A model generated the notes under the pieces. That model searched no databases, was not told the origin of the DNA, and saw nothing but the letters and a program-made list of their open reading frames with translations. A DNA stretch of 33,704 bases, taken from Minisyncoccota bacterium. GTDB lineage: Bacteria; Patescibacteriota; Minisyncoccia; Minisyncoccales; JAQTPW01. The stretch is taken from assembly GCA_028712565.1 (NCBI GenBank), contig JAQTPW010000008.1:1-33704 (forward strand), in the 5' to 3' direction. A program made the position numbers and the translations under genes. This document shows positions 7,657 to 14,440 of this stretch, in pieces (position 1 is the first letter of the stretch; each line of letters begins with the position of its first letter).

Positions 7657-8799
7657 TTATCGTATAACTGCTTTTAGCTCTTCTTTTGTTTTATTTCTTA
7701 TTTCTTCCTGAATTTTATTTACCTCTTCGTTAGTTAAAGTTCTTTCAGGAGACCTGTAGATAATTCTGAACGTATAACTTTTTTTGTCTTTCCCGAATTT
7801 TTTTTCGTCTTCATAACTGTCTATAAGTTTTACTTCTTCAATTAGGTTTTCTGCAAAATCCCTGACAATTTCATAGTAATTATTCAGGTTTATATTTTTA
7901 TCAATTACAAAAGAAATGTCTCTTGAAATTTCCGGATACCTGCTGACCTCAACATATTTGCTGTTTATGTCTTTAAACTGGCTGGTAATTCTTGGATCAT
8001 TAGACCAAAGCACCCTTATGTCCGGGATTCCCATTTTTATCATCGCCAACCTTTCGCCAAAGCCAAAGGCCCAACCATTATATATTTCTGGATCTAAACC
8101 AAAATTTCTTAAACACTGAGGATGAACCAATCCCGCGCCATTAACTTCCATCCATTCGCCGTTGAATTTAATATCCATTTCCAGACTTTCAAAGGTATAA
8201 GGGAAATCGTCTTTTATAAATTTATACTCAACATCCTTACCGAAAATACCTTTTGCCAGATCCGCCTGCACCTCTTTTAAATCTTCTTGAGTAATAATTT
8301 TTTTTGATTTTTTGCAAATCAGCAATCCATCAATTTGATGAAAGGCGGGATAGTGGTCTCTGTCAATTTCATCTTTACGATAGACAATTCCCGGAGCCAA
8401 TGCTTTTATTTCTCCTTCTTTTTCCAATCTTTTCAAAACTTCCGGATCTTTTAAATAAAAAGACCAGAAAGCCGTCGTCTGCGTTCTTAAAATATATTTA
8501 TCAGCAATATAGTAAGTATCGGTTTCTCTTCTGCTAGGATGGTCTTTTGGCGTATTTAGGAGATCAAAATCATTCTCCGTGCTTATTATTTTCGGGAAAT
8601 CTACCAAATCAAAATCTTTGAACCTCGGCAGGTTCACTATCTGATCCATCAGAATTTTTACAGGAGAATTTTCCTTTTTAGTTAAATCAGGAAGAGATAG
8701 CAGTTTTTTAATTCTTTCGGCTTTTATATCATTTCTCTTGTCCAATTCAGAAATCAACTCCTCCTCTTTTTTGTCTTTATATACGATTTTTTTATGCAT
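7657..8799 (-). CDS. pheS: Phenylalanyl-tRNA synthetase, alpha-type catalytic core with C-terminal FDX-ACB domain
   Basis: Charges tRNAPhe. The class II catalytic domain shows HPSRRETDTYY (87-97), motif 2 GIVYRKDEIDRDHYPAFHQ (137-155) and motif 3 GWAFGFGERLAM (242-253). Motif 3 looks one residue shorter than the usual G-x-G-x-E-R. Residues 284-380 (RYPEISRDISFVID ... FRIIYRSPERTLT) are a ferredoxin-fold anticodon-binding (FDX-ACB) domain. In ordinary bacteria that domain belongs to the beta subunit PheT, while fusion to the catalytic core is the mitochondrial single-chain layout. No pheT is adjacent; gyrB follows. A near-consensus promoter ends only about 11 nt before the ATG, so the mRNA may be leaderless. 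Confidence 0.88.
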   Translation of the reverse strand: MHKKIVYKDKKEEELISELDKRNDIKAERIKKLLSLPDLTKKENSPVKILMDQIVNLPRFKDFDLVDFPKIISTENDFDLLNTPKDHPSRRETDTYYIADKYILRTQTTAFWSFYLKDPEVLKRLEKEGEIKALAPGIVYRKDEIDRDHYPAFHQIDGLLICKKSKKIITQEDLKEVQADLAKGIFGKDVEYKFIKDDFPYTFESLEMDIKFNGEWMEVNGAGLVHPQCLRNFGLDPEIYNGWAFGFGERLAMIKMGIPDIRVLWSNDPRITSQFKDINSKYVEVSRYPEISRDISFVIDKNINLNNYYEIVRDFAENLIEEVKLIDSYEDEKKFGKDKKSYTFRIIYRSPERTLTNEEVNKIQEEIRNKTKEELKAVIR

Positions 8800-8810
8800 A
8801 TACTTTATTA

Positions 8811-8839
8811 ATTATACCTCATTTTTGAGCTAAATTCAA
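8811..8839 (-). promoter_or_regulatory. Promoter for pheS-gyrB
   Basis: -35 TTGAAT (8834-8839), 17-bp spacer, perfect -10 TATAAT (8811-8816) on the minus strand. The spacer holds a small inverted repeat CTCA-AAAA-TGAG. The predicted start is about 5 nt from the pheS ATG. Confidence 0.75.
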
Positions 8840-8859
8840 GCAAAATATGTGGATAAATT

Positions 8860-8894
8860 CAAAAAAAATCCGCTGGGTTTTTGGTCCAGCGGAT
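8860..8894 (-). terminator. Rho-independent terminator of pyrF-pyrE
   Basis: Perfect nine-pair stem ATCCGCTGG/CCAGCGGAT followed on the minus strand by a run of eight T. It ends the pyrE transcript before the pheS promoter. Confidence 0.9.
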
Positions 8895-8911
8895 CTAATA
8901 TTAACCTCATC

Positions 8912-9562
8912 CTACTTAGTTGCTGCTTGATATGCTATTACTTCATCATACTTAGTTTTATCAATTTTTCCCTGATCCAAATAGTACTGCAGGAGTTCGG
9001 AGAGCTTGAAAGCCACATGTAAATTGTAGCCGGCTTTTTGCAACTGCTCTGGTCCACCCTGCTCGCGATCTACTAGAACAAGAACATCGTGAACTTTCAA
9101 ACCGCCAGCTTCCAATGTCCTAATCGCTTCGAGTTTGCTGTCGGCTTTGGTGACGAGATCGTCTATTACCAAGACGATTTGCCCGCGGTTAAAAACTCCA
9201 TCAATGCTGGCGCCGCCACCGTGAGTTTTAGCTTCTCGCGGGGTAATCATTGGAATACGGGTCTTATTTGATAAAACAGCTACAATTGGTGTTGCCGCGG
9301 TTGGAACATCGGCATAACAGTCGAATGCGGTAATTTTATCGCTCATCTTATTAAACAAGTTTACTACGTCGTCCATGGCTGCAGGAAACGAACGAAGTAG
9401 CCGCAGGTCAACATAAATCGGAGAAAGCGGAGCATCGGGATTTTTTTCATGAAGCTTGAGGCGAAAAGCCCCAAACTTAATTGCCCCGATGTCAAAAAGC
9501 CAATCAGCGACTACTGCCTTACCTTCGGAAAACCACTCATTATTAAACTCTTCCTTTTTCAT
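8912..9562 (-). CDS. pyrE: Orotate phosphoribosyltransferase
   Basis: Joins orotate to PRPP to give OMP. The PRPP-binding motif is IVLVIDDLVTKADSKLEAI, and the catalytic flexible loop is TPREAKTHGGGASIDG. At 216 aa the length is normal. Its start lies inside the 3' end of pyrF (20-nt overlap) and is preceded by a strong SD (AAGGAGG), which also supplies the last pyrF codons, so the two are coupled. The gene pair looks GC-richer than its surroundings and uses SDs, unlike most genes here, which suggests separate ancestry. Confidence 0.92.
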   Translation of the reverse strand: MKKEEFNNEWFSEGKAVVADWLFDIGAIKFGAFRLKLHEKNPDAPLSPIYVDLRLLRSFPAAMDDVVNLFNKMSDKITAFDCYADVPTAATPIVAVLSNKTRIPMITPREAKTHGGGASIDGVFNRGQIVLVIDDLVTKADSKLEAIRTLEAGGLKVHDVLVLVDREQGGPEQLQKAGYNLHVAFKLSELLQYYLDQGKIDKTKYDEVIAYQAATK

Positions 9563-10493
9563 TCTTACCTCCTTGAAATTTCTGTATACTCGCCTTTACC
9601 TCATTAATCTGATCTCGGATTTTCTTGGCTTCTCGACCGGCTGCCTCGGCAAAATCCGCGCTTTTCGAAGCGAAAATAATGCCGCGGCTGGAATTAATAA
9701 TCATCCCGAAACCATTACTATCCAACCCCGCTTTCACGGTGGCCTCTAGTTCACCGCCTTGAGCGCCAATACCCGGCACCAAAATCGGCGTGTCACCGAC
9801 GATCTCACGGACATTCTTTAATTCGTCGGGATAAGTCGCGCCAACAACTAGAAGCACATTGCCATTTTTGTTCCACTCTTTTGCCGCTTTATATGCAACT
9901 AAATGATACAGACGGATAAATTGCCTACCCGCAACACCTTCTTTGGTCGCGTATGAACTTCCGAAAAATTCAGCCACCGTTAAAGGAAGATCATCAAGAT
10001 ACACCTTTATGTCCTGAAAATCTTTTGCTCCTTTATTAGATGTCCGACATAAAACGATTATGCCTTTGTCAGTCCGATCTAGGAATGGTTCCAGTGCCTC
10101 GCCGCCGAAATACGGATTTACCGTAATTGCGTCGGCCTTGAGATTATCGAAAGCCATTCTCACGTAACCCTTGTTTGTGTTGCCGATGTCAGTCCGCTTG
10201 GCGTCGAGAATAATAGGAACATCAGGCGCTTCGTCACGAATATACGATATTGTGTCTTTTAGAGAACTCAGGCCAACAACCCATTGGTCTTCGTAAAAAG
10301 CCATGTTCGGCTTATATGCGCAAACATACTCTTTCGTTGCATCAATAATATTTGCGTTAAAGTTTGGGATTGTCACCGAAACTTCCCGTGCTTTCACGGA
10401 TTCCGGAATTTGCGAGTAATCGCTATCCAATCCCACGCAAACCATGCTGTTTACTTTCTGTTGGCGCTCCTTTAGCATCTCTATGAATGTCAT
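9543..10493 (-). CDS. pyrF: Orotidine 5'-phosphate decarboxylase (type 2)
   Basis: Decarboxylates OMP to UMP, completing the step begun by PyrE. The catalytic motif is ILDAKRTDIGNTNKGY (D-x-K-x-x-D), with VNPYFGGEALEPF and VPGIGAQGGELEATV typical of the longer type 2 family. The start is placed at MTFIEMLKERQQ (10493) because GGAGGAAAAGG lies just upstream; the track's extra 14 residues cover this SD. The protein is then 316 aa. The C-terminal GGKNEKGRV overlaps pyrE. No other pyrimidine-synthesis gene is in the window. Confidence 0.92.
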   Translation of the reverse strand: MTFIEMLKERQQKVNSMVCVGLDSDYSQIPESVKAREVSVTIPNFNANIIDATKEYVCAYKPNMAFYEDQWVVGLSSLKDTISYIRDEAPDVPIILDAKRTDIGNTNKGYVRMAFDNLKADAITVNPYFGGEALEPFLDRTDKGIIVLCRTSNKGAKDFQDIKVYLDDLPLTVAEFFGSSYATKEGVAGRQFIRLYHLVAYKAAKEWNKNGNVLLVVGATYPDELKNVREIVGDTPILVPGIGAQGGELEATVKAGLDSNGFGMIINSSRGIIFASKSADFAEAAGREAKKIRDQINEVKASIQKFQGGKNEKGRV

Positions 10494-10542
10494 TCCTTTT
10501 CCTCCTTCGGTTTTATTTATCCAACATATCCTCAACTAAAAT

Positions 10543-10570
10543 ATTTTAAGTTGTTAAAAAACAACGTCAT
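10543..10570 (-). promoter_or_regulatory. Possible pyrF promoter with palindrome between the boxes
   Basis: -10 TAAAAT (10543-10548) and a weak -35 ATGACG (10565-10570) are 16 bp apart. Almost exactly between them lies the perfect palindrome GTTGTTAAAAAACAAC (10550-10565), which could be an operator. The -35 is poor. Confidence 0.4.
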
Positions 10571-10627
10571 TTTAGATACAAATTGTAATTCCATATTAAT
10601 CATTTCCACTAGAAAATCAAGCTCGAT

Positions 10628-10650
10628 AAAAAAATCGCCTTTGGGGCGAC
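10628..10650 (-). terminator. Terminator of the tRNA cluster
   Basis: On the minus strand TCGCC-CCAAA-GGCGA is followed by seven T. It lies downstream of tRNA-Asp. Between it and the palindromes (about 10651-10723) I see no gene. Confidence 0.7.
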
Positions 10651-10723
10651 TTTTCTAGCGCCTTGAAGCGATTCTTTGAAACTTTCTGAGTCTTCGGGTC
10701 TCTTAATAAAAAATACTGTGGGC

Positions 10724-10758
10724 GTCGCGTCAAACGCGACAGCCAAGTTTGACTTGGC
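10724..10758. repeat. Two adjacent palindromes sharing core GTTTGAC with different arms
   Basis: GTCGCGTCAAACGCGAC (10724-10740) and GCCAAGTTTGACTTGGC (10742-10758) are perfect hairpins with one base between them. Arms differ (GTCGC/GCGAC and GCCAA/TTGGC) while the 7-base centre is the same in opposite orientation. The second covers the discriminator and CCA of tRNA-Asp. Confidence 0.85.
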
Positions 10759-10832
10759 GGACCCAAGGGGATTTGAACCCCTGATTTCCTCCGTGACAGG
10801 GAGGCGTGTTGACCAGGCTACACTATGAGTCC
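10755..10832 (-). tRNA. tRNA-Asp (anticodon GTC)
   Basis: Acceptor GGACTCA pairs with TGGGTCC. D-stem GTGT/ACAC, anticodon arm CCTCC-CTGTCAC-GGAGG with GTC, T-arm AGGGG-TTCAAAT-CCCCT, G73. CCA follows directly, unlike the other two tRNAs here. That GCCA is also one arm of a palindrome. The body without CCA is 75 nt (10758-10832). Confidence 0.95.
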
Positions 10833-10842
10833 AAAAACGAAG

Positions 10843-10915
10843 TGCCGGTGGTGGGATTTGAACCCAACGACCTTACGCTTATGAAACGTCTGCTCTACCA
10901 CTGAGCTACACCGGC
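10843..10915 (-). tRNA. tRNA with CAT anticodon (elongator Met or Ile2)
   Basis: Acceptor GCCGGTG/CACCGGC with A73, D-stem GCTC/GAGC, anticodon loop TTCATAA, T-loop TTCAAAT. No CCA is encoded. The anticodon stem has a mismatch at its base (G27-A43), and 49-65 of the T-stem (T-C) does not pair. The variable loop contains AGGTC, which resembles both elongator Met and the lysidine-modified Ile2, so I cannot decide between them. tilS is not in the window. Confidence 0.88.
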
Positions 10916-10925
10916 ACGATAAATG

Positions 10926-10998
10926 TTCCGGGGGTGGGACTCGGACCCAACTTCTGGTGCTTATGAGACACCTGAGATAACCCATTCTCTACCCCGGG
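10926..10998 (-). tRNA. Initiator tRNA-fMet (anticodon CAT)
   Basis: Folding with acceptor CCCGGGG against CCCCGGA leaves C1 opposite A72, the bacterial initiator mark. The D-stem GAGA/TCTC gives A11-U24, a second initiator mark. The anticodon loop is CTCATAA. The anticodon stem is GGTGT/GCACC, so the usual three consecutive G-C pairs at 29-31/39-41 are not all present. No CCA is encoded. It is first in the cluster, right after a strong promoter. Confidence 0.82.
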
Positions 10999-11007
10999 GC
11001 AGTAAAT

Positions 11008-11036
11008 ATTATAACTTATTTTAGAGCGCTTGTAAA
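11008..11036 (-). promoter_or_regulatory. Promoter of the tRNA cluster
   Basis: -35 TTTACA (11031-11036), 17-bp spacer, perfect -10 TATAAT (11008-11013) on minus. The -35 lies in the last codons of the upstream membrane-protein gene. The predicted start is a few bases before the initiator tRNA. Confidence 0.8.
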
Positions 11037-11545
11037 TTGGTAAGGGCTGTTTCGTAAATTCCCAAAGTTTTTTGCGCCTCCTCCAAGCTTAACTTATAAT
11101 TGGGATCGTGAACAATATTATTTCTGGTGGCATGGGCTTGCGAAACCGCATCCAAATTTGAAAGAATGGCCGGAGTTACTTTTTCCAATCTCTCTCCCAA
11201 TGTTTCGCCGGCAAAACCCATTATTTTTAAAACATCATCCAAAACAGAATCTCCTTCAATTATTGCCAATTTATATTCAGATTCCAAGCCAGTATCCAGT
11301 CTTGCCATAATTTTTTGCCATTGCCGAGCCAAATGCCGGGCTCCGTAGGGCTTGAAAGTGAAAAATTCCTGCCAGTCCCACAAAAATAATCTTTTCAAAT
11401 ACAATGTTGTAATAAGGGCATAAATTATAAAACCAAGCATTGCCGCAGAAGCGGTAATAAATATGATTTTCAAGCCAATAATAATATAGGCAAAAATTGG
11501 AGAATTGAAAAATAAATTAAATTGTTCGGAAATAGAATTAAGCAT
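11021..11545 (-). CDS. Membrane-anchored protein of unknown function (CPR-type)
   Basis: A 174-aa protein with a long hydrophobic stretch at about residues 17-47 ([20 protein letters not shown] and following), then a cytoplasmic-looking helical domain with [20 protein letters not shown] and [12 protein letters not shown] recall similar proteins next to gatCA in other CPR genomes, but cannot verify that here and know no function. It overlaps the gatA 3' end by 8 nt and so probably belongs to the gatC-gatA transcript. The region [14 protein letters not shown] resembles a conserved His/Asp surface, not a known catalytic motif. Confidence 0.7.
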   Translation of the reverse strand: MLNSISEQFNLFFNSPIFAYIIIGLKIIFITASAAMLGFIIYALITTLYLKRLFLWDWQEFFTFKPYGARHLARQWQKIMARLDTGLESEYKLAIIEGDSVLDDVLKIMGFAGETLGERLEKVTPAILSNLDAVSQAHATRNNIVHDPNYKLSLEEAQKTLGIYETALTNLQAL

Positions 11546-12968
11546 TTTTTTCTAAAATTTTGCCGATTTTAAAAATTTTTTCTTCTTCAAAATAATTCCC
11601 AATGATTTGCAGGCCAACGGGCAAACCATCGACTTTCCCCGCGGGCAAAGAAATTGCCGGCAGCCCCGCCAAATTGATTGAAATTGTGAAAATATCAGAA
11701 AGGTACATAGTTAAAGGATCTTTTGTTTTCTCGCCGATTTTAAATGCGGGGGTCGGAGAAACTGGAGTCAAAATTGCGTCTACTGATTTGAATGCTTTTT
11801 CAAAATCATTTTTTATTAAAGTCCTGACTTTCTGCGCCCTTAAATAATAAGCGTCGTAGTACCCCGAAGACAAAGTATAAGTCCCAAGCATTATTCTTCT
11901 TCGCACCTCATCCCCGAATCCCCCTCCCCTGCTTTTTAAATAAACATCCAATAAATTTGCATTCTCGTTTTCGTCGGCAACTGAATAACCGTATTTTATG
12001 CCATCATATCTGGCAAGGTTTGCGCTGGCTTCGGCGGGTGCAATTATATAATAACATGCCAAAGCATATTCGGCATTAGGCAAAGAAATTTCTTCAACGC
12101 GAGCCCCCATTTCTTCGTATTTCTTAATTGCTTCTTTTATAATTTTTTCAACTTTAGCATCCATTCCTTTTACAAAATATTCTTTGGGAACTCCCAATTT
12201 TAATTTCCCGATTTCCAAATTTCCGCTTTCAACCTTTGGAATTTCCAAGCTTGTGGAATCCATTTTGTCTTTTCCGGAAATTTCTTCAAAAACAATTTGG
12301 CAGTCATCCACGGTTTTTGCCAAAGGCCCTATTTGGTCCAAAGAAGAGGCAAACGCCATAAGCCCGTACCGAGAAACCGCCCCATAAGTCGGCTTTAGCC
12401 CTACAACCCCGCAAAACGAAGCTGGCTGCCTTATAGAGCCACCTGTATCAGAACCTAGGGCAAAAACACACAGATTTCCGGCTACCGCCGCCGCCGACCC
12501 GCCAGAAGAGCCGCCGGGAACCCTCTTTAAATCGTGCGGATTTTTTGTTGTAAAATAAGCTGAATTTTCAGTAGAACTGCCCATGGCAAACTCGTCCATA
12601 TTTGTTTTTCCAAGAATTACAACCCCCTGATTTTTTAATTTTTTTATAACCGTGGCATCATAGGGGGCTGTATAATTTTCCAGAATTTTTGAAGAAGCCG
12701 TGCATTTTAATCCCTCGACCAAAATATTGTCTTTTATCGCAGCTGGAATTCCAGAAATCATAGAAATTTCTTTTTTTTCTGAAATCTGCTCATCAACTTT
12801 TTTTGCCAGAGATAGCGCCATCTCTTCTGAAACTGTTAAAAACGCAGAAATTTCCTTATCCCTTTTTTTTATTTGGGTTAAATAAGCTTTGCAGATTTCA
12901 ACTGCTGAAAATTCTTTTTTTAAAAGGCCTGTATTGATTTTTTTAATTGTAAGTTCCTCGATCTTCAT
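11538..12968 (-). CDS. gatA: Asp/Glu-tRNA amidotransferase subunit A
   Basis: Glutaminase subunit of GatCAB. It carries the amidase-signature catalytic triad: K79 in AAIKDNI, the cis-serine S154 in GGSSGGSAA and the nucleophile S178 in [12 protein letters not shown], numbers that coincide with those known for Staphylococcus GatA. At 476 aa it is full length. It overlaps gatC by four bases (ATGA). gatB is elsewhere (window start). GatCAB implies that this organism charges tRNAGln and/or tRNAAsn by transamidation. Confidence 0.96.
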   Translation of the reverse strand: MKIEELTIKKINTGLLKKEFSAVEICKAYLTQIKKRDKEISAFLTVSEEMALSLAKKVDEQISEKKEISMISGIPAAIKDNILVEGLKCTASSKILENYTAPYDATVIKKLKNQGVVILGKTNMDEFAMGSSTENSAYFTTKNPHDLKRVPGGSSGGSAAAVAGNLCVFALGSDTGGSIRQPASFCGVVGLKPTYGAVSRYGLMAFASSLDQIGPLAKTVDDCQIVFEEISGKDKMDSTSLEIPKVESGNLEIGKLKLGVPKEYFVKGMDAKVEKIIKEAIKKYEEMGARVEEISLPNAEYALACYYIIAPAEASANLARYDGIKYGYSVADENENANLLDVYLKSRGGGFGDEVRRRIMLGTYTLSSGYYDAYYLRAQKVRTLIKNDFEKAFKSVDAILTPVSPTPAFKIGEKTKDPLTMYLSDIFTISINLAGLPAISLPAGKVDGLPVGLQIIGNYFEEEKIFKIGKILEKNA

Positions 12969-13255
12969 TTTAAAATTTGCTTTACTTTTAGGAATCCGTC
13001 TTTTGTTTTGGGAGCCAGGTCCTGCAATTTTTTATTTTCATTTTCTTGATTTTCAGCGGCTTTATCTTTTCTTAATACGTTTTCAACTTTTACTGCATGG
13101 CTAGCTGGTTCCACATTTGAAACATCAACTTCTTTTAGTTTCTCAATATAATCCAAAATCAAAGCAAGCTGTTCCTGAAATTTGCCTGTTTCTTCTTCGG
13201 TTAAATTAATTCTCGCCAATTTTGCAATATGTTGGACTTCTTCTTTGGATAGCAT
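12965..13255 (-). CDS. gatC: Asp/Glu-tRNA amidotransferase subunit C
   Basis: Small subunit that wraps around GatA and joins it to GatB. The 96-aa protein opens with [20 protein letters not shown] and has the [19 protein letters not shown] segment; all are typical. It is the first gene of gatC-gatA-membrane protein. Its ATG directly follows a leader array nearly copied at rpoA, with TTATAAA just before the start and no SD. Confidence 0.94.
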   Translation of the reverse strand: MLSKEEVQHIAKLARINLTEEETGKFQEQLALILDYIEKLKEVDVSNVEPASHAVKVENVLRKDKAAENQENENKKLQDLAPKTKDGFLKVKQILK

Positions 13256-13344
13256 ACAATTTATAAGCAGATTTACGCTGATATTTACGCTGAATTGCGC
13301 TGAATTTCAGCGTCTTTCTGCGTAGTTATCACGTCTATCAGCTT
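13256..13344 (-). repeat. Leader array upstream of gatC (family B copy 1)
   Basis: Fills the gap from the mreB stop to the gatC ATG. Made of words such as ACGCTGATATTTACGCTGA on both strands, including CGCTGAAATTCAGCG, so it can form a long imperfect hairpin. Aligned by hand with 24649-24742 it matches at roughly 80-85% of positions, in the same orientation and at the same place relative to the start codon. Confidence 0.85.
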
Positions 13345-14397
13345 CTATCTGGGAGGCTCTAATTCTTCGGTCTCAACCAAAACTTCTTCTAACAGATCTA
13401 GATTTTCCAAAACCATGCCAGCTCCCCTGACCACAGCGGTCATTGGATCTTCAATTAATTTTGTCGGCATTTTTGTTTCTTTTGCCACCAATATATCCAA
13501 ACCTCGCAGCAAGGAGCTTCCTCCGGCAAAATGAATTCCCGAAGCCATAATATCGGCCAACAATTCAGGCGGACTCTCTTCTACCGCTGTCTTAATTTCT
13601 GCGACGATTCTTCTCACTGATTTTTCCATTGCCCTCCTGATATCCTCATCAGAAACTAAAATTTCTTCCGGAAGCCCGGTTACTAAATTTCTTCCTCTCA
13701 TGGGAAGTTCTTTTTTCTCTTTCAAAGGGTAGGCAGAGCCAATCCCAATTTTTATTGCCTCGGCGGTTCTTTCCCCGATCAAAAGCCGGTATTCTTCCTG
13801 CGCAAACTGAATTATGTCTTCATTCAATTTGTCTCCGGCAATTCTCAAGCTCTTTGCCAAAACAATTCCGCCCAAAGAAATTATGGCTATTTCGCATGTT
13901 CCCCCGCCAATATCTACAATAAAGTTTCCCCCGGCTTCCTGAACCGGCAACCTAGCTCCAATTGCAGCTGCCATGGGTTCTTCAATTAAAAAAACTTCTC
14001 GGGCGCCTGCTGATTTTCCGGCGTCTACTACTGCTTTCTTTTCAACCTCGGTAACTCCGGAAGGAATTCCAATTATGACTCTTGGCCTTGGATTCAATAG
14101 AAACTTTTTTTTATGGGCTTTTTCAATAAAATATCTTAGCATTTGCTCCGTCACTTCAAAATCAGAAATTACTCCAGCTCGCAAAGGCCTGGTTGCAACT
14201 ATATGGGCTGGAGTGCGGCCTACCATTTTTTTTGCTTCAGCTCCAATTGCCAAAATCTGGCCGGTTTTTTGGTTAACCGCTACAACGCTGGGCTCCTGAA
14301 TTACAATTCCCCTGCCCCTAACATAAACTTCGGAGTTGGCAGTGCCCAAATCAATTGCAATATCTTCTGAAAATAATTTCCAAATTTTATTCAACAT
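13345..14397 (-). CDS. mreB: Rod-shape protein MreB (paralogue 1)
   Basis: Actin-like ATPase directing cell-wall growth. It has phosphate-1 IAIDLGTANSEVYV, phosphate-2 NFIVDIGGGTCEIAII and the adenosine motif ASGIHFAGGSSLLRGLD. The 350-aa length is normal. The C-terminus adds an acidic tail (EEVLVETEELEPPR). A second MreB lies 4 kb upstream (18199-19218); the two differ enough to be old paralogues. The gene follows proS on the minus strand and has a CTAGTAACTAG word leader. No mreC or mreD is in the window. Confidence 0.93.
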   Translation of the reverse strand: MLNKIWKLFSEDIAIDLGTANSEVYVRGRGIVIQEPSVVAVNQKTGQILAIGAEAKKMVGRTPAHIVATRPLRAGVISDFEVTEQMLRYFIEKAHKKKFLLNPRPRVIIGIPSGVTEVEKKAVVDAGKSAGAREVFLIEEPMAAAIGARLPVQEAGGNFIVDIGGGTCEIAIISLGGIVLAKSLRIAGDKLNEDIIQFAQEEYRLLIGERTAEAIKIGIGSAYPLKEKKELPMRGRNLVTGLPEEILVSDEDIRRAMEKSVRRIVAEIKTAVEESPPELLADIMASGIHFAGGSSLLRGLDILVAKETKMPTKLIEDPMTAVVRGAGMVLENLDLLEEVLVETEELEPPR

Positions 14398-14440
14398 GTT
14401 TTTGGTATCTTGTTTCTGGTCACTAGTTACTAGTTACTAT
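14398..14440 (-). repeat. Word array CTAGTAACTAG between proS and mreB
   Basis: The minus strand reads TAGTAACTAGTAACTAGTGA and related words from the proS stop to near the mreB start. The vocabulary continues into the last proS codons (GTATCTAGTAGCTTG), which encode VSSSL. Confidence 0.65.

Noticed and set aside
10640-10750. Open minus-strand frame reading TVFFIKRPEDSESFKE between tRNA-Asp and the terminator
   Set aside because: It has no start codon or SD and lies downstream of tRNAs; probably chance or a repeat remnant.
14143-14370. Other antisense ORFs over mreB, gyrB, alaS and similar genes
   Set aside because: Frame shadows of strongly conserved genes with no signals of their own.
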